A DNA stretch of 64,000 nt from [Anoxybacillus] calidus (GTDB lineage: Bacteria; Bacillota; Bacilli; Bacillales; Anoxybacillaceae). Shown piece by piece: positions 1 to 7,221 of the stretch. The notes below the pieces were generated by a model. The model saw only the letters and a program-made list of their open reading frames with translations. It did not search any database and had not been told where the DNA came from. The stretch's first letter is position 1. Each line of letters opens with the position of its first letter. A program made the translations under genes and the position numbers. Where the stretch lies: positions 62,001 to 126,000 of the forward strand of contig NZ_JACDUU010000005.1 in the NCBI RefSeq assembly GCF_013760845.1, written 5' to 3'.

Positions 1-71
1 ATCAAAACATGATTCAACAAACTACTTTAAGAACTCTGTATCTAACTGTGGGTAGTTTAAAAAATATGTAG
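1..71 (+). CDS. 3' end of IMEF-type encapsulin cargo protein (partial)
   Basis: Only the last 22 complete codons are in the window, ending at the TAG at 69-71. They encode a tail whose final residues are LTVGSLKNM. LTVGSL is the encapsulin targeting peptide known for the iron-mineralizing encapsulin-associated Firmicute cargo (IMEF). The gene lies 15 bp upstream of an encapsulin shell gene, which is the known order, and the same motif recurs in the ferredoxin at 1551. The cargo body lies outside the window, so the call rests on the tail plus context. In characterised systems IMEF is a ferritin-like ferroxidase that docks inside the shell through this C-terminal peptide. Confidence 0.85.
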   Translation, partial: QNMIQQTTLRTLYLTVGSLKNM

Positions 72-86
72 GGAGGAGAACAAGCG

Positions 87-938
87 ATGGATAAAGCAAT
101 AATCTATTCTGAATCTACGTTAAGTAGTGAACAATGGAGAGAGTTGGATCAAACAGTCATCGATAGTGCTCGGAGGCAACTAGTAGGCAGAAGATTTATT
201 GATATATATGGACCACTTGGTGAAGGAGTTCAATCCGTTGCGAATGACGTATATGAAAACCCTGAAAGTGGGGAAATCAGCTTTCATGGTGGAGAACTAA
301 ATCTTTCAGAGCCAACACGTCGTGTGCATTTGACGATTCCGCTTATACATAAAGACTTTATTTTGTATTGGCGTGATATTCAACTGGCGAAACAGCTTGC
401 TAGTCCTATTGACTTTTCAGCCGCTTCAAATGCTGCTCAGCAGTGTGCATTACTAGAGGATGATTTAATTTTTAATGGATCTACTCCATTTGATCTTCCT
501 GGGATTATGAATGTAAAAGGAAAGATTGCTCACATACGTAGCGACTGGATGAAATCAGGAAACGCTTTTGCCGATGTGGTGGAAGCCCGAAATAAACTAT
601 TGCAACTAGGACATACAGGTCCATATGCTTTAGTCCTTTCACCTGAATTGTATGCTCTCATTCATAGAGTTCATGAGGGGACCCATGTACTGGAAATTGA
701 ACATATTAGAGAGTTAATGCCTGCAGGTATTTATCAAACACCAGTGATTAAGGGCAAAAGAGGTGTAGTGATTGATGTTGGAAAACAAAATATAGACTTA
801 GCTATTGCCGTAGATTTTCAAACGGTGTTTTTAGATGTCGAGAACATGAATTATATTTTCCGTGTTTATGAGTCAGTTGTACCGAGAATAAAACGTCCAA
901 GCGCTATCTGTACGTTAGAAGATCCAGAGGGAGAATAA
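87..938 (+). CDS. Family 1 encapsulin nanocompartment shell protein
   Basis: This 283-residue protein is an encapsulin (linocin-M18 / HK97-fold) shell subunit. The start MDKAIIYSESTLSSEQW, the early ARRQLVGRRFIDIYGPLGEG stretch, a central YALVLSPELYALIHR and the C-terminal VYESVVPRIKRPSAIC region are typical of the family. Length is close to that of the IMEF-class encapsulins, which assemble into large T=4 iron-storage compartments. A strong GGGAGGAG precedes the ATG, and the cargo stop codon is 15 bp upstream, so cargo and shell are surely one transcript. It should self-assemble in the cytoplasm and enclose the IMEF ferroxidase and the ferredoxin encoded at 1551. A 21-bp hairpin ends the operon just after the stop codon. 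Confidence 0.95.
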   Translation: MDKAIIYSESTLSSEQWRELDQTVIDSARRQLVGRRFIDIYGPLGEGVQSVANDVYENPESGEISFHGGELNLSEPTRRVHLTIPLIHKDFILYWRDIQLAKQLASPIDFSAASNAAQQCALLEDDLIFNGSTPFDLPGIMNVKGKIAHIRSDWMKSGNAFADVVEARNKLLQLGHTGPYALVLSPELYALIHRVHEGTHVLEIEHIRELMPAGIYQTPVIKGKRGVVIDVGKQNIDLAIAVDFQTVFLDVENMNYIFRVYESVVPRIKRPSAICTLEDPEGE

Positions 939-942
939 AACC

Positions 943-988
943 ATAAATTTCAATATAAACAGCGCTTGCTGTTTATATTGAAATTTAT
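943..988. terminator. Bidirectional terminator between convergent genes
   Basis: A perfect 21-bp inverted repeat (943-963 and 968-988) with a 4-base loop lies just after the encapsulin stop codon. It overlaps the stop codon of the convergent gene at 985. AT-rich flanks on both sides make it usable in either direction. Confidence 0.8.
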
Positions 989-1449
989 GCAATTGATTTG
1001 AATTGATCTTTTATTTTCGAAATCATGGAAGATAACTCTGGGTCAGGAATATCAAAGCCTATATCATCAAGGATCATTCTTACTTCTTTTAGAAAGTGAA
1101 TGGTATAACTTCCTTGATGGACATCGAAAAGACGTTTTAAGTATTTGAACTTTTCTTTAATCATCAAATTTTTATATACTACATTTTTTAATTCGGCTAT
1201 TTTCTTATGTTCCGGAGAGGAGATGACACTCACTTCGTTAACGTTTACAATTATTTTTTTTCCTTCATTTGTTACAAAGCCAATGGAATAATAATTTGAA
1301 CCTAAATGGTCTACATGAGTAATACAAGCGTATGGATATTCTTCTCCTGAACGAAGACGAAGAAAAGAGGTTTCAATGACTCCGCCAAGTTTTCTTTGAT
1401 TGGATAAAATCGCATGTATATCCCGTAAACCATTAATTTGGATACCCAC
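985..1449 (-). CDS. Uncharacterised protein in the encapsulin locus
   Basis: I do not recognise this family. The GTG at 1449 is preferred because an AAGGAGG lies just before it; it gives about 154 residues beginning with (M)GIQINGLRDIHAIL. An upstream ATG at 1488 would give 167 residues but lacks a good ribosome site. The protein has no signal peptide or membrane segment. The N-terminal half looks like beta strands (VGIQINGL, PYACITHV, YYSIGFVTNEGKKIIVNV). The C-terminal half is charged and probably helical. It is convergent with encapsulin and divergent from the targeting-peptide ferredoxin, sharing with the latter a short promoter region that carries two Fur-like boxes. A role in iron storage or release is inference from position only. 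Confidence 0.75.
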   Translation of the reverse strand: MGIQINGLRDIHAILSNQRKLGGVIETSFLRLRSGEEYPYACITHVDHLGSNYYSIGFVTNEGKKIIVNVNEVSVISSPEHKKIAELKNVVYKNLMIKEKFKYLKRLFDVHQGSYTIHFLKEVRMILDDIGFDIPDPELSSMISKIKDQFKSIA

Positions 1450-1472
1450 AAAGATTCCTCCTTTCTTGTATA

Positions 1473-1514
1473 TGATAACAATTCTCAACTAAGTTGTAAA
1501 TGATATTCATTTTC
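1473..1514. promoter_or_regulatory. Two Fur-like boxes between divergent genes
   Basis: Positions 1473-1487 read TGATAACAATTCTCA, matching 12 of 14 defined positions of the 7-1-7 Fur box. Positions 1496-1514 match 15 of 19 bases of the classical Fur consensus GATAATGATAATCATTATC. They lie between the unknown gene (start 1449, minus) and the ferredoxin (start 1551, plus), so either or both genes may be iron-regulated. Confidence 0.65.
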
Positions 1515-1550
1515 AAAATTGAGTGGTAATTTTAGGAGGGTTTATGTTAT

Positions 1551-1892
1551 ATGGAGAGAAGATTAACCGTGGGGTCATTAATAAAAAATAAACAGAGAAT
1601 AGAGATCGCGGAATTTTCTAGTGTAATTGAAAGTAAGACGATGCGAAGTGTTATTAAAATAAAACAAAATAATCAATCTTTTAAGTTATTACCTATTTCA
1701 AATGAGTTACTGCTCGATAGTGCCTTAAAGCAAGGGATACCTCTAGATTATAAATGCAGGAAGGGAACATGTGGGAAGTGTGCGGTTGAAGTTATTGAGG
1801 GACAGAATGTATTATATCCGAGAACGAAAAGAGAGTTGGAAAAATTCCGAGATGTAAACATGCGTTTAGCATGTCAAGCTAGAATCAAGTAA
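1551..1892 (+). CDS. [2Fe-2S] ferredoxin with encapsulin targeting peptide
   Basis: This 113-residue protein has an N-terminal LTVGSLIK (residues 5-12), the same docking motif as the cargo tail at 42-68. It is followed by a linker and a plant-type [2Fe-2S] ferredoxin domain with ligands C69, C74, C77 (CX4CX2C) and C108. In IMEF encapsulin systems a ferredoxin of this design is packaged in the shell and is thought to supply electrons for iron mobilisation. The ATG at 1551 follows AGGAGG at 1534-1539; another ATG at 1544 is out of frame. Unlike a simple three-gene operon, this gene is separated from encapsulin by an opposing gene and has its own Fur-like promoter region. Confidence 0.92.
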   Translation: MERRLTVGSLIKNKQRIEIAEFSSVIESKTMRSVIKIKQNNQSFKLLPISNELLLDSALKQGIPLDYKCRKGTCGKCAVEVIEGQNVLYPRTKRELEKFRDVNMRLACQARIK

Positions 1893-2100
1893 TTTATTAG
1901 CCCTCCTTTGATACATAGGCTGTTTTTTCAATCGTAGTTTTAATATTTAAGATGATGATGGACTTTGTCTATTTTTATTTTAGAAGAGGTATTTAATCAT
2001 TTTTTGTTGTTAAGTTTTGTAAAATTCCGCTACTTTCGTAAGGAATGTTGTATTAACAAGAAAAACGTGAAGAGGAACACGAAGATTAAGTCAAAACAAC

Positions 2101-2136
2101 AATGACCTGCTTCAGCAAATGGAGCAGGCCATTATT
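2101..2136 (-). terminator. Terminator of glutathione peroxidase gene
   Basis: On the minus strand an 11-bp stem (one G-T pair) around AATGGCCTGCT / AGCAGGTCATT is followed by a T-rich run, 20 to 50 bases past the stop codon of the gene at 2159. Confidence 0.7.
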
Positions 2137-2158
2137 TATGCTATTGAGTAAAGTACTT

Positions 2159-2725
2159 TTAATGATTTTGCATCGATGAAGCGAGCAGTTCGGCAATGTC
2201 TTTTTCAAAATCTACAGGTTCTTCATTCGGTTCATATCGACGAATCACGTTTCCATTTTGGTCAATAAGGAATTTTGTAAAATTCCATTTGATTTCATCG
2301 CCGATTAACCATTCCGGTGCTTTTTCCAAAATCATTAGTTTTAAAATCTTTGCAGTTGCGCTTGTTTCGTCAAAACCTCTAAACGGAGCTTCTTTCTTTA
2401 AATATTGAAATAATGGATGAGTGTTGCTGCCATTCACTTCGATTTTTGCAAATATCGGAAATGTTACACCGTAATTGAGCTGACAAAAGGTAATGGCGTC
2501 TTGACTGCTTCCTGGTTCTTGTTCACCAAACTGATTGCAAGGAAAGCCGAGAATTTCAAAATTATCGTTACGATATTTTTCATAAAGCTTCTGCAAGTCT
2601 TGAAACTGAGGGGTAAAGCGGCATTTGCTAGCGGTATTGACAATTAAAAGCACTTTTCCTTTATAATCAGATAATGAGATAGTTTGACCATTAGCCTTTT
2701 TTACTTCAAAATGATAGATGGACAT
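2159..2725 (-). CDS. bsaA: Glutathione peroxidase family thiol peroxidase
   Basis: The protein has 188 residues. The thioredoxin-fold peroxidase motifs are present: NTASKCRFTPQF with the peroxidatic cysteine (about residue 35), GFPCNQFGEQEPG with the tetrad glutamine, and IKWNFTKFLID with the tetrad tryptophan and asparagine. In Bacillaceae such Cys-Gpx enzymes (B. subtilis BsaA) reduce hydroperoxides, probably with thioredoxin rather than glutathione. The family signature usually has CGFTPQ; here the glycine is arginine. A stretch of about 25 residues before the WNF motif makes it longer than B. subtilis BsaA, as in other long-form Gpx. It is a single-gene transcript with its own terminator. 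Confidence 0.9.
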   Translation of the reverse strand: MSIYHFEVKKANGQTISLSDYKGKVLLIVNTASKCRFTPQFQDLQKLYEKYRNDNFEILGFPCNQFGEQEPGSSQDAITFCQLNYGVTFPIFAKIEVNGSNTHPLFQYLKKEAPFRGFDETSATAKILKLMILEKAPEWLIGDEIKWNFTKFLIDQNGNVIRRYEPNEEPVDFEKDIAELLASSMQNH

Positions 2726-2878
2726 ATATTCCTCTCCTTATTTATACCTTTTACTAATTTATATTAATTATTATTTAATATTATTGTTAAAATGTAAAAT
2801 GATTTGTTTCGGAGTTTTCTTAAATAAAGACTGCGACAAACATTTATTATTTGATAAGAAATTGGGAATGACTGCAAC

Positions 2879-2915
2879 TTGACATTTCGTTTTTGTTGTA
2901 ACTATAATGGTTACA
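2879..2915 (+). promoter_or_regulatory. Promoter of the Rrf2 gene with overlapping operator
   Basis: TTGACA (2879-2884) and TATAAT (2903-2908) are spaced by 18 bp. The inverted repeat TGTAAC-N7-GTTACA (2897-2915) covers the -10 box. The same 6-7-6 repeat occurs at 3391-3409 before the next gene, so this is very likely the autoregulatory operator of the Rrf2 protein. Confidence 0.75.
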
Positions 2916-2928
2916 TGGAGGTCAGTAT

Positions 2929-3369
2929 ATGAAAATCAGTAGTCGTTTTACAGTAGCCGTACACATTTTATCTTTGTTAGCGTTAGAACCCAGTGCACAT
3001 TGCACTTCAGAATGGATTGCAGGGAGTGTCAACACAAACCCTGTAGTTGTTCGCAGAATTATTGGGAAATTAAAAAAAGCTGGTTTAGTGGATGTGCGAC
3101 CTGGAACAGGTGGGGCATATCTTTTGAAAGAGACAAAGGAAATTACATTGCTTGATATATATCGGGCAGTGGAAGTAGTGGAAGAGGGAGAGTTGTTCCA
3201 ATTTCACGAGCATCCTAACCCAAATTGTCCGGTAGGGGCGAATATTCAAGCTGTTCTCGAAATTATTTTGCTTCGCGCACAAGCAGCAATGGAAAAAATA
3301 TTAGAAGAAATCAGCTTAGAAGAATTAGTCAATAATTTAGCTAAACAGATTGAACAAGGAAAACAATAA
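2929..3369 (+). CDS. ywnA: Rrf2-family transcriptional regulator (YwnA-like)
   Basis: This 146-residue Rrf2/BadM-type winged-helix regulator begins MKISSRFTVAVHIL. The helix-turn-helix lies around residues 26-50 (WIAGSVNTNPVVVRRIIGKL) and the wing at 57-66 (RPGTGGAYLL). It has two cysteines, C25 and C100. Neither forms the three-cysteine [Fe-S] set of IscR or NsrR, so a thiol switch is more likely than a cluster; this is inference. B. subtilis has ywnA beside ywnB, the same pairing as here. Matched inverted repeats lie over its own promoter and before the downstream ywnB-catE-catD genes, implying autoregulation and control of that unit. Confidence 0.88.
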   Translation: MKISSRFTVAVHILSLLALEPSAHCTSEWIAGSVNTNPVVVRRIIGKLKKAGLVDVRPGTGGAYLLKETKEITLLDIYRAVEVVEEGELFQFHEHPNPNCPVGANIQAVLEIILLRAQAAMEKILEEISLEELVNNLAKQIEQGKQ

Positions 3370-3389
3370 TTTAATTTTTTTTAAGATTG

Positions 3390-3410
3390 TTGTAACAATT
3401 TTAGTTACAA
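3390..3410 (+). promoter_or_regulatory. Second Rrf2 operator, before ywnB
   Basis: A perfect palindrome TTGTAAC-N7-GTTACAA (3390-3410) contains the same TGTAAC-N7-GTTACA core as at 2897-2915. It lies about 70 bp before the ywnB start codon, where it would control ywnB-catE-catD. Confidence 0.72.
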
Positions 3411-3479
3411 CGTGGTGCTACTGAAGGGAAACCTCCATTTTTCAAAATAATTAAGTATAGAAAGGGATGAAGGGGTGTC

Positions 3480-4115
3480 ATGAAGATTGCATTAATTGGA
3501 GCTACAGGAATGATTGGTAAGTGCATATTAGAGGAAGCTTTAGCAAGAGGTCATGAAGTAACGGCAATTGTTCGTGATCCATCTCGCAAGGTTGACGGAA
3601 GCGGTAAAGTGAATACGGTAGTTGGCAACATATTTGATGTCGAAAGTCTTACTAATGCGATAGCTGGGCATGATGTAGTTATTAGCGCATTCGGACCAAA
3701 AATTGGTAAAGAAGAAACATTAGTGGAGGCCACTCGTTCACTAATTAGCGCAGTTAAACGCGCAGGAGTTCCTCGTCTGTTAGCTGTTGGCGGAGCGGGA
3801 AGTTTAGAAGTGGCACCGGGAGTACAGCTTGTAGATACACCGGAATTTCCTGATTTTATTAAACCAATTGCACTCGCACATCGTGATGCATTAGAAATCT
3901 ACCGCCAAGAAACAGAATTGAATTGGACGAATGTAAGCCCGGCAGCTTTCATTGAACCTGGAGAAAGAACGGGAACATACAGAACAGGTATTGATCAATT
4001 AGTAGTGAACGAAAAAGGAGAAAGCCGTATATCCGCAGAAGATTATGCGGTTGCGATGCTGGATGAAGTAGAAAATTCACGCTTCAGCCGCATGAGATTT
4101 ACGGTGGCGTATTAA
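3480..4115 (+). CDS. ywnB: NAD(P)-binding atypical SDR protein (YwnB-like)
   Basis: This 211-residue Rossmann-fold protein of the NmrA / atypical short-chain dehydrogenase group has the dinucleotide motif GATGMIGKCI (residues 7-16). It also has VVISAFGPK and LLAVGGAGSLEV strands and TNVSPAAFIEPGERTG near the C-terminus. It lacks the classical YxxxK catalytic pair in the usual place, as is common in this group. Members bind NAD(P)H and are often induced by electrophiles or quinones. It follows an Rrf2 operator and precedes catE by 31 bp, so it is probably the first gene of a quinone-response unit. Its substrate is unknown. Confidence 0.88.
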   Translation: MKIALIGATGMIGKCILEEALARGHEVTAIVRDPSRKVDGSGKVNTVVGNIFDVESLTNAIAGHDVVISAFGPKIGKEETLVEATRSLISAVKRAGVPRLLAVGGAGSLEVAPGVQLVDTPEFPDFIKPIALAHRDALEIYRQETELNWTNVSPAAFIEPGERTGTYRTGIDQLVVNEKGESRISAEDYAVAMLDEVENSRFSRMRFTVAY

Positions 4116-4146
4116 AATCAAAGTTTATAAAAAGGTGGGAGTAACA

Positions 4147-5004
4147 ATGAGTAAAGCCATTCATCCGGATGCCACGATTGGACACGTTCATTTAATCGTG
4201 TCTAATCTTGAACGTTCTACTCAATTTTATCGCGAAATAATTGGGTTTCAAGTCTTAGCGACAGAAGAAAACATCGTCACACTTACCGCTGATGGAGTGA
4301 CACCTTTATTAGTGCTTGAGGAGAGAAAGGATGCGGTAAGAAAACCACGGAGCACAACAGGATTATATCATTTTGCCATTTTAGTTCCTGACCGTGCAAG
4401 CCTGGCGCGTTCTCTTCTTCATTTACTGCAAAAAGGTTATCCACTGCAAGGCGCATCTGATCATCAATTTAGTGAAGCGGTTTATCTTGCTGATCCGGAC
4501 GGTAACGGAATCGAAATTTATGCCGACAGACCAAAAGAAGAGTGGGAGAAAACAGAAAGCGGCGAGTATAAAGGAGTTACCGAGCCGCTGGATGTGAACG
4601 GATTGCTTGCTGAGGCAGGAGATATTCCTTGGGCAGGTCTTCCAAGCGGAACACGAATCGGTCATATTCATTTGCATGTTGCTGATATTCAAGAAGCAGA
4701 TAAATTTTACCGTAATGGACTAGGATTTGAAGCAACGATAAGAATGGGAAACCATGCACTATTCGTATCGGCAGGCGGCTACCATCACCATATTGGTCTT
4801 AACACGTGGGCTGGAGTTGGTGCACCACAACCGCCAGAGAATGCAGTTGGCTTGCGTTTATTTTCCGTTATATTACCGAATGAGGATGAACTGAAAAAGA
4901 TTGTTGAACAGCTAAAAAATATCGGAGTAACAGCTGAGTTTGCAGAGAAAACGGCACTTGTCAAAGATCTGTCGGGTAATCAAATTCAACTGAAAGTGAA
5001 ATAA
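4147..5004 (+). CDS. catE: Catechol-2,3-dioxygenase, VOC family (CatE-like)
   Basis: The protein has 285 residues, the same length as B. subtilis CatE. There are two vicinal-oxygen-chelate modules: residues about 8-127 start with IGHVHLIVSNLERSTQFY, and about 170-285 start with RIGHIHLHVADIQEADKFY. Metal-ligand candidates are the histidines of GHVHL and GHIHL, the histidine of GLYHFAI and the glutamate of NGIEIYAD. The enzyme cleaves catechol rings and detoxifies catechol and quinones in the cytoplasm. The ATG at 4147 is preferred because AGGTGGGAG lies just before it; an in-frame GTG at 4135 overlaps that site. catD follows, the reverse of the B. subtilis catDE order. Confidence 0.9.
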   Translation: MSKAIHPDATIGHVHLIVSNLERSTQFYREIIGFQVLATEENIVTLTADGVTPLLVLEERKDAVRKPRSTTGLYHFAILVPDRASLARSLLHLLQKGYPLQGASDHQFSEAVYLADPDGNGIEIYADRPKEEWEKTESGEYKGVTEPLDVNGLLAEAGDIPWAGLPSGTRIGHIHLHVADIQEADKFYRNGLGFEATIRMGNHALFVSAGGYHHHIGLNTWAGVGAPQPPENAVGLRLFSVILPNEDELKKIVEQLKNIGVTAEFAEKTALVKDLSGNQIQLKVK

Positions 5005-5029
5005 CATCATTTATTTTTTTTAAATAATT

Positions 5030-5045
5030 ATCTCTATTTAGAGAT
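5030..5045. promoter_or_regulatory. Perfect 16-bp palindrome before catD
   Basis: ATCTCTATTTAGAGAT lies in the 78-bp gap between catE and catD. It may be an extra operator or a small processing hairpin; nothing in the sequence decides. It differs from the Rrf2 operators upstream. Confidence 0.35.
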
Positions 5046-5082
5046 TTATTAAATAAAAATAATTTTAAGGAGGTCGTTTTTA

Positions 5083-5508
5083 GTGGTAAATAAACAAGAT
5101 TTTGGAGGGTTTGTTTTACGAATAACGTTAGGGATTATCTTTTTGGTGCATGGCATTGTAAAGTTTCAAAGTGGTATTGACAATATCGCTGGGTGGTTCA
5201 GCAGTATTGGTTTACCGGGATTTATGGCATACGGAGTAGCTTTGCTTGAAGTCATTGGCGGTATGGCCTTAATCATTGGTATAGGAACAAGACTCGTTTC
5301 TGTGTTATTTGCTTTGTTAATGGTCGGTGCGATTGTAAAAGTTAAGCTTGCTGCTGGCTTTTTAGGAAATGGCGAGACGGCAGGCTGGGAGTTTGATCTT
5401 GCTTTATTGGCGATGGCTATTTATCTTTCGCTTAGTGAACAACAGCCGTTTTCTGTGGACCGATGGATAAAAGATAGAGCGGTCGTTGATACAAATAAAA
5501 GTGCTTAA
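5083..5508 (+). CDS. catD: DoxX-family membrane protein (CatD-like)
   Basis: This 141-residue DoxX/YfiD protein has four predicted membrane helices. They lie at about residues 9-28 (VLRITLGIIFLVHGIVKF), 48-70 (GVALLEVIGGMALIIGIG), 73-92 (LVSVLFALLMVGAIVKVKL) and 104-118. The GTG start is preceded by AAGGAGG. B. subtilis CatD partners CatE in resistance to catechols and quinones, and its thiol-oxidoreductase-like role at the membrane is only partly understood. Adjacency to catE and ywnB supports the same role here. A strong bidirectional terminator follows. Confidence 0.88.
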   Translation: MVNKQDFGGFVLRITLGIIFLVHGIVKFQSGIDNIAGWFSSIGLPGFMAYGVALLEVIGGMALIIGIGTRLVSVLFALLMVGAIVKVKLAAGFLGNGETAGWEFDLALLAMAIYLSLSEQQPFSVDRWIKDRAVVDTNKSA

Positions 5509-5514
5509 TGCACA

Positions 5515-5555
5515 CAAAAAACACGTTAGATCTAGGTGATTTAACGTGTTTTTAT
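5515..5555. terminator. Bidirectional terminator
   Basis: A stem of about 12 bp, AAAAACACGTTA with TAACGTGTTTTT, lies between the convergent catD and the gene at 5541. The T-run follows on the plus strand and the A-run gives the same on the minus strand. Confidence 0.8.
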
Positions 5556-6029
5556 TATTTTTATATGGCGTACAAGCTCTTCCGGCTTTTCGGATCCAAT
5601 GAGCAGGTGTTTTCCGTTTTTTAATTCAATTAGTACTCCCTTATTTCCTCTCATATTATAGGCCCAGCCTTTTTTCGGGCTCCAGCGGATTCCCCAGCCA
5701 CCGTAGGATAGAGGATTGTATGTGCAGGCTTCCACCTGTTTTATGTCTTTATAAGGGAGAAAGCGGGAAACGAAAGGAGAAAAACGGACGTAGATACCAT
5801 CTTCCCGAACTTCCGTAGTCAATTGTATCGACAAAAAGAAGATGGGAAACAAAATTCCAAATACGACTAAAAGAATCCATATTTCTGTATCACTGGCAGG
5901 ATTCGTTCCAAAAGGGATAGCGAATACAATTTGCTGAATAAATCCATACCAAATCAAACCCGTGACAAGAATAATAGGTACAAAAAAATACCATGGTGCC
6001 TTTTGTACTTCGCGAATGTATACTTTCAT
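5541..6029 (-). CDS. Two-helix membrane protein with PH-like cytoplasmic domain
   Basis: This protein has about 162 residues. Two predicted membrane helices (about 14-35 and 47-70 in the ATG-6029 numbering) are followed by a soluble beta-rich domain: LTTEVREDGIYVRFSPFVSR, YKDIKQVEACTYNP, KGVLIELKNGKHLLIGS. That layout resembles bacterial PH-like membrane proteins (DUF6141-type) with no assigned function. The ATG at 6029 is chosen because AAAGGGAG lies 8 bases before it; in-frame upstream starts at 6035 and 6038 overlap that site. The stop codon sits inside the shared terminator with catD. No operon partner is obvious. Confidence 0.75.
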   Translation of the reverse strand: MKVYIREVQKAPWYFFVPIILVTGLIWYGFIQQIVFAIPFGTNPASDTEIWILLVVFGILFPIFFLSIQLTTEVREDGIYVRFSPFVSRFLPYKDIKQVEACTYNPLSYGGWGIRWSPKKGWAYNMRGNKGVLIELKNGKHLLIGSEKPEELVRHIKIIKTR

Positions 6030-6091
6030 AAACATCACTCCCTTTTATTTATATGTACGAATTCAAGAGTTTTCAGGTTTCGAATAAAAAA

Positions 6092-6949
6092 CTAATGGCT
6101 AATACGATTTTTCCAATAACTCCATGCCTGCAAATATTTATTCAAATCGTGAGGATGATGTCTTACGCCTGTTGCTATACGAAGATATAGTCCAATGATG
6201 ACTTCTTTATGTAAGAGTTCATCGCTTGGTTTTCCAAAAACGAAATGATCTGCTGCTGATTTGATTGTGTCGAACGTTAAATTGTCAGGCGAAGAACAAA
6301 AGGCATAAATCAAATCATAAAGCGGCGGTCCGTAAACGGGAGTTGGATCAATTACTCCGCGCAACTGTTTCTTTGCGAAAATAAAATTATGAACGCCGCA
6401 ATCTCCATGCAAGAGAAACGGCTCATCGATAAAACTCTGCCGTTTCGTATCATTAACAAATTGGCAGACTATATGAAAATCTTCTTCGCTTAAAATGGAA
6501 TGGAGAACTTTTTTAGCATCACGTACCTTACGTAAGAGAAAGCTTTCCCATGAATCTGTTAGGTCGTCCGCCCAACCCCATTTTTTAGAGTTAGGGGCAG
6601 GTTTATAATGGTTAATGAGCTGCTGGACAAGTGTTTTCAGCATCTCTGTTTTATTTTTCTTTGGGTAGTCGGTTATTCCTTGTATGAATGTATAAACGAT
6701 ATATTGGTGAGATGGGTCGACGTACAAAAGGTCTGGAAGCAGGGAAATGTCCCGGTAATAATCGAGAAAATAAGATTCTGCCTCAATGACTTGCGGCTCG
6801 TTGGTCTTAATGACGTATTTCGCGTTGTCGTTGTAACAAATAACCGCTAAGCTGCTCGATGTTCCTCCAGCAAGCTGTTTATACTCGATAAAATTGTCAG
6901 GAAGTATTTCTTTAGCGATTAAATCGGAAATCGTTTTTTGCATGTTCAT
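6092..6949 (-). CDS. Aminoglycoside-phosphotransferase-like kinase
   Basis: This 285-residue protein of the APH/choline-kinase fold has a glycine-rich LAGGTSSSLAVI (about residues 26-37). A lysine sits in KYVIKT. The Brenner motif is FLLHGDCGVHNFIF, with a catalytic aspartate. A metal-binding loop follows, GVIDPTPVYGPPLYDLIYAF. It therefore transfers phosphate from ATP to a small hydroxyl substrate. Whether that is an antibiotic, an amino-sugar or a metabolite cannot be told from sequence. AAGGGATTACA precedes the ATG. It is monocistronic with unrelated neighbours. Confidence 0.82.
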   Translation of the reverse strand: MNMQKTISDLIAKEILPDNFIEYKQLAGGTSSSLAVICYNDNAKYVIKTNEPQVIEAESYFLDYYRDISLLPDLLYVDPSHQYIVYTFIQGITDYPKKNKTEMLKTLVQQLINHYKPAPNSKKWGWADDLTDSWESFLLRKVRDAKKVLHSILSEEDFHIVCQFVNDTKRQSFIDEPFLLHGDCGVHNFIFAKKQLRGVIDPTPVYGPPLYDLIYAFCSSPDNLTFDTIKSAADHFVFGKPSDELLHKEVIIGLYLRIATGVRHHPHDLNKYLQAWSYWKNRISH

Positions 6950-6993
6950 TGTAATCCCTTCTTACTTATGATTGTCCATCATGTATGTTCTTC

Positions 6994-7017
6994 AAAAAGG
7001 ATAGCGAATCCTTTTTT
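6994..7017. terminator. Terminator-like hairpin upstream of the phosphotransferase gene
   Basis: AAAAAGGAT / ATCCTTTTT with a 5-base loop followed by T lies only 45 bp before the divergent start of the minus-strand gene at 6949. On the minus strand it would sit in that gene's leader or promoter. Confidence 0.45.
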
Positions 7018-7056
7018 AGCCAATCATATTTTCACTGCTGTTTGTTTTATTTTAGT

Positions 7057-7090
7057 GGTGATGTTTCATACACATCGCCTTTTTTATTTT
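7057..7090 (+). terminator. Plus-strand terminator without an obvious upstream gene
   Basis: GGTGATG / CATCGCC (one G-T pair) is followed by a long T-rich run. No plus-strand gene precedes it, so it may end a small RNA or isolate the sigma-factor operon from read-through. Confidence 0.5.
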
Positions 7091-7221
7091 TTTGTGATGT
7101 TATAATTTGTTAGAAATGAAAAAAATTATTTTTTAACCGAACTATTTGCTTCTGGCAATTGTATATAAAGTGAATGGATTTATTGTTGATCGCCTATAGG
7201 TGGCTGAGCGAGGTGAAAAAA

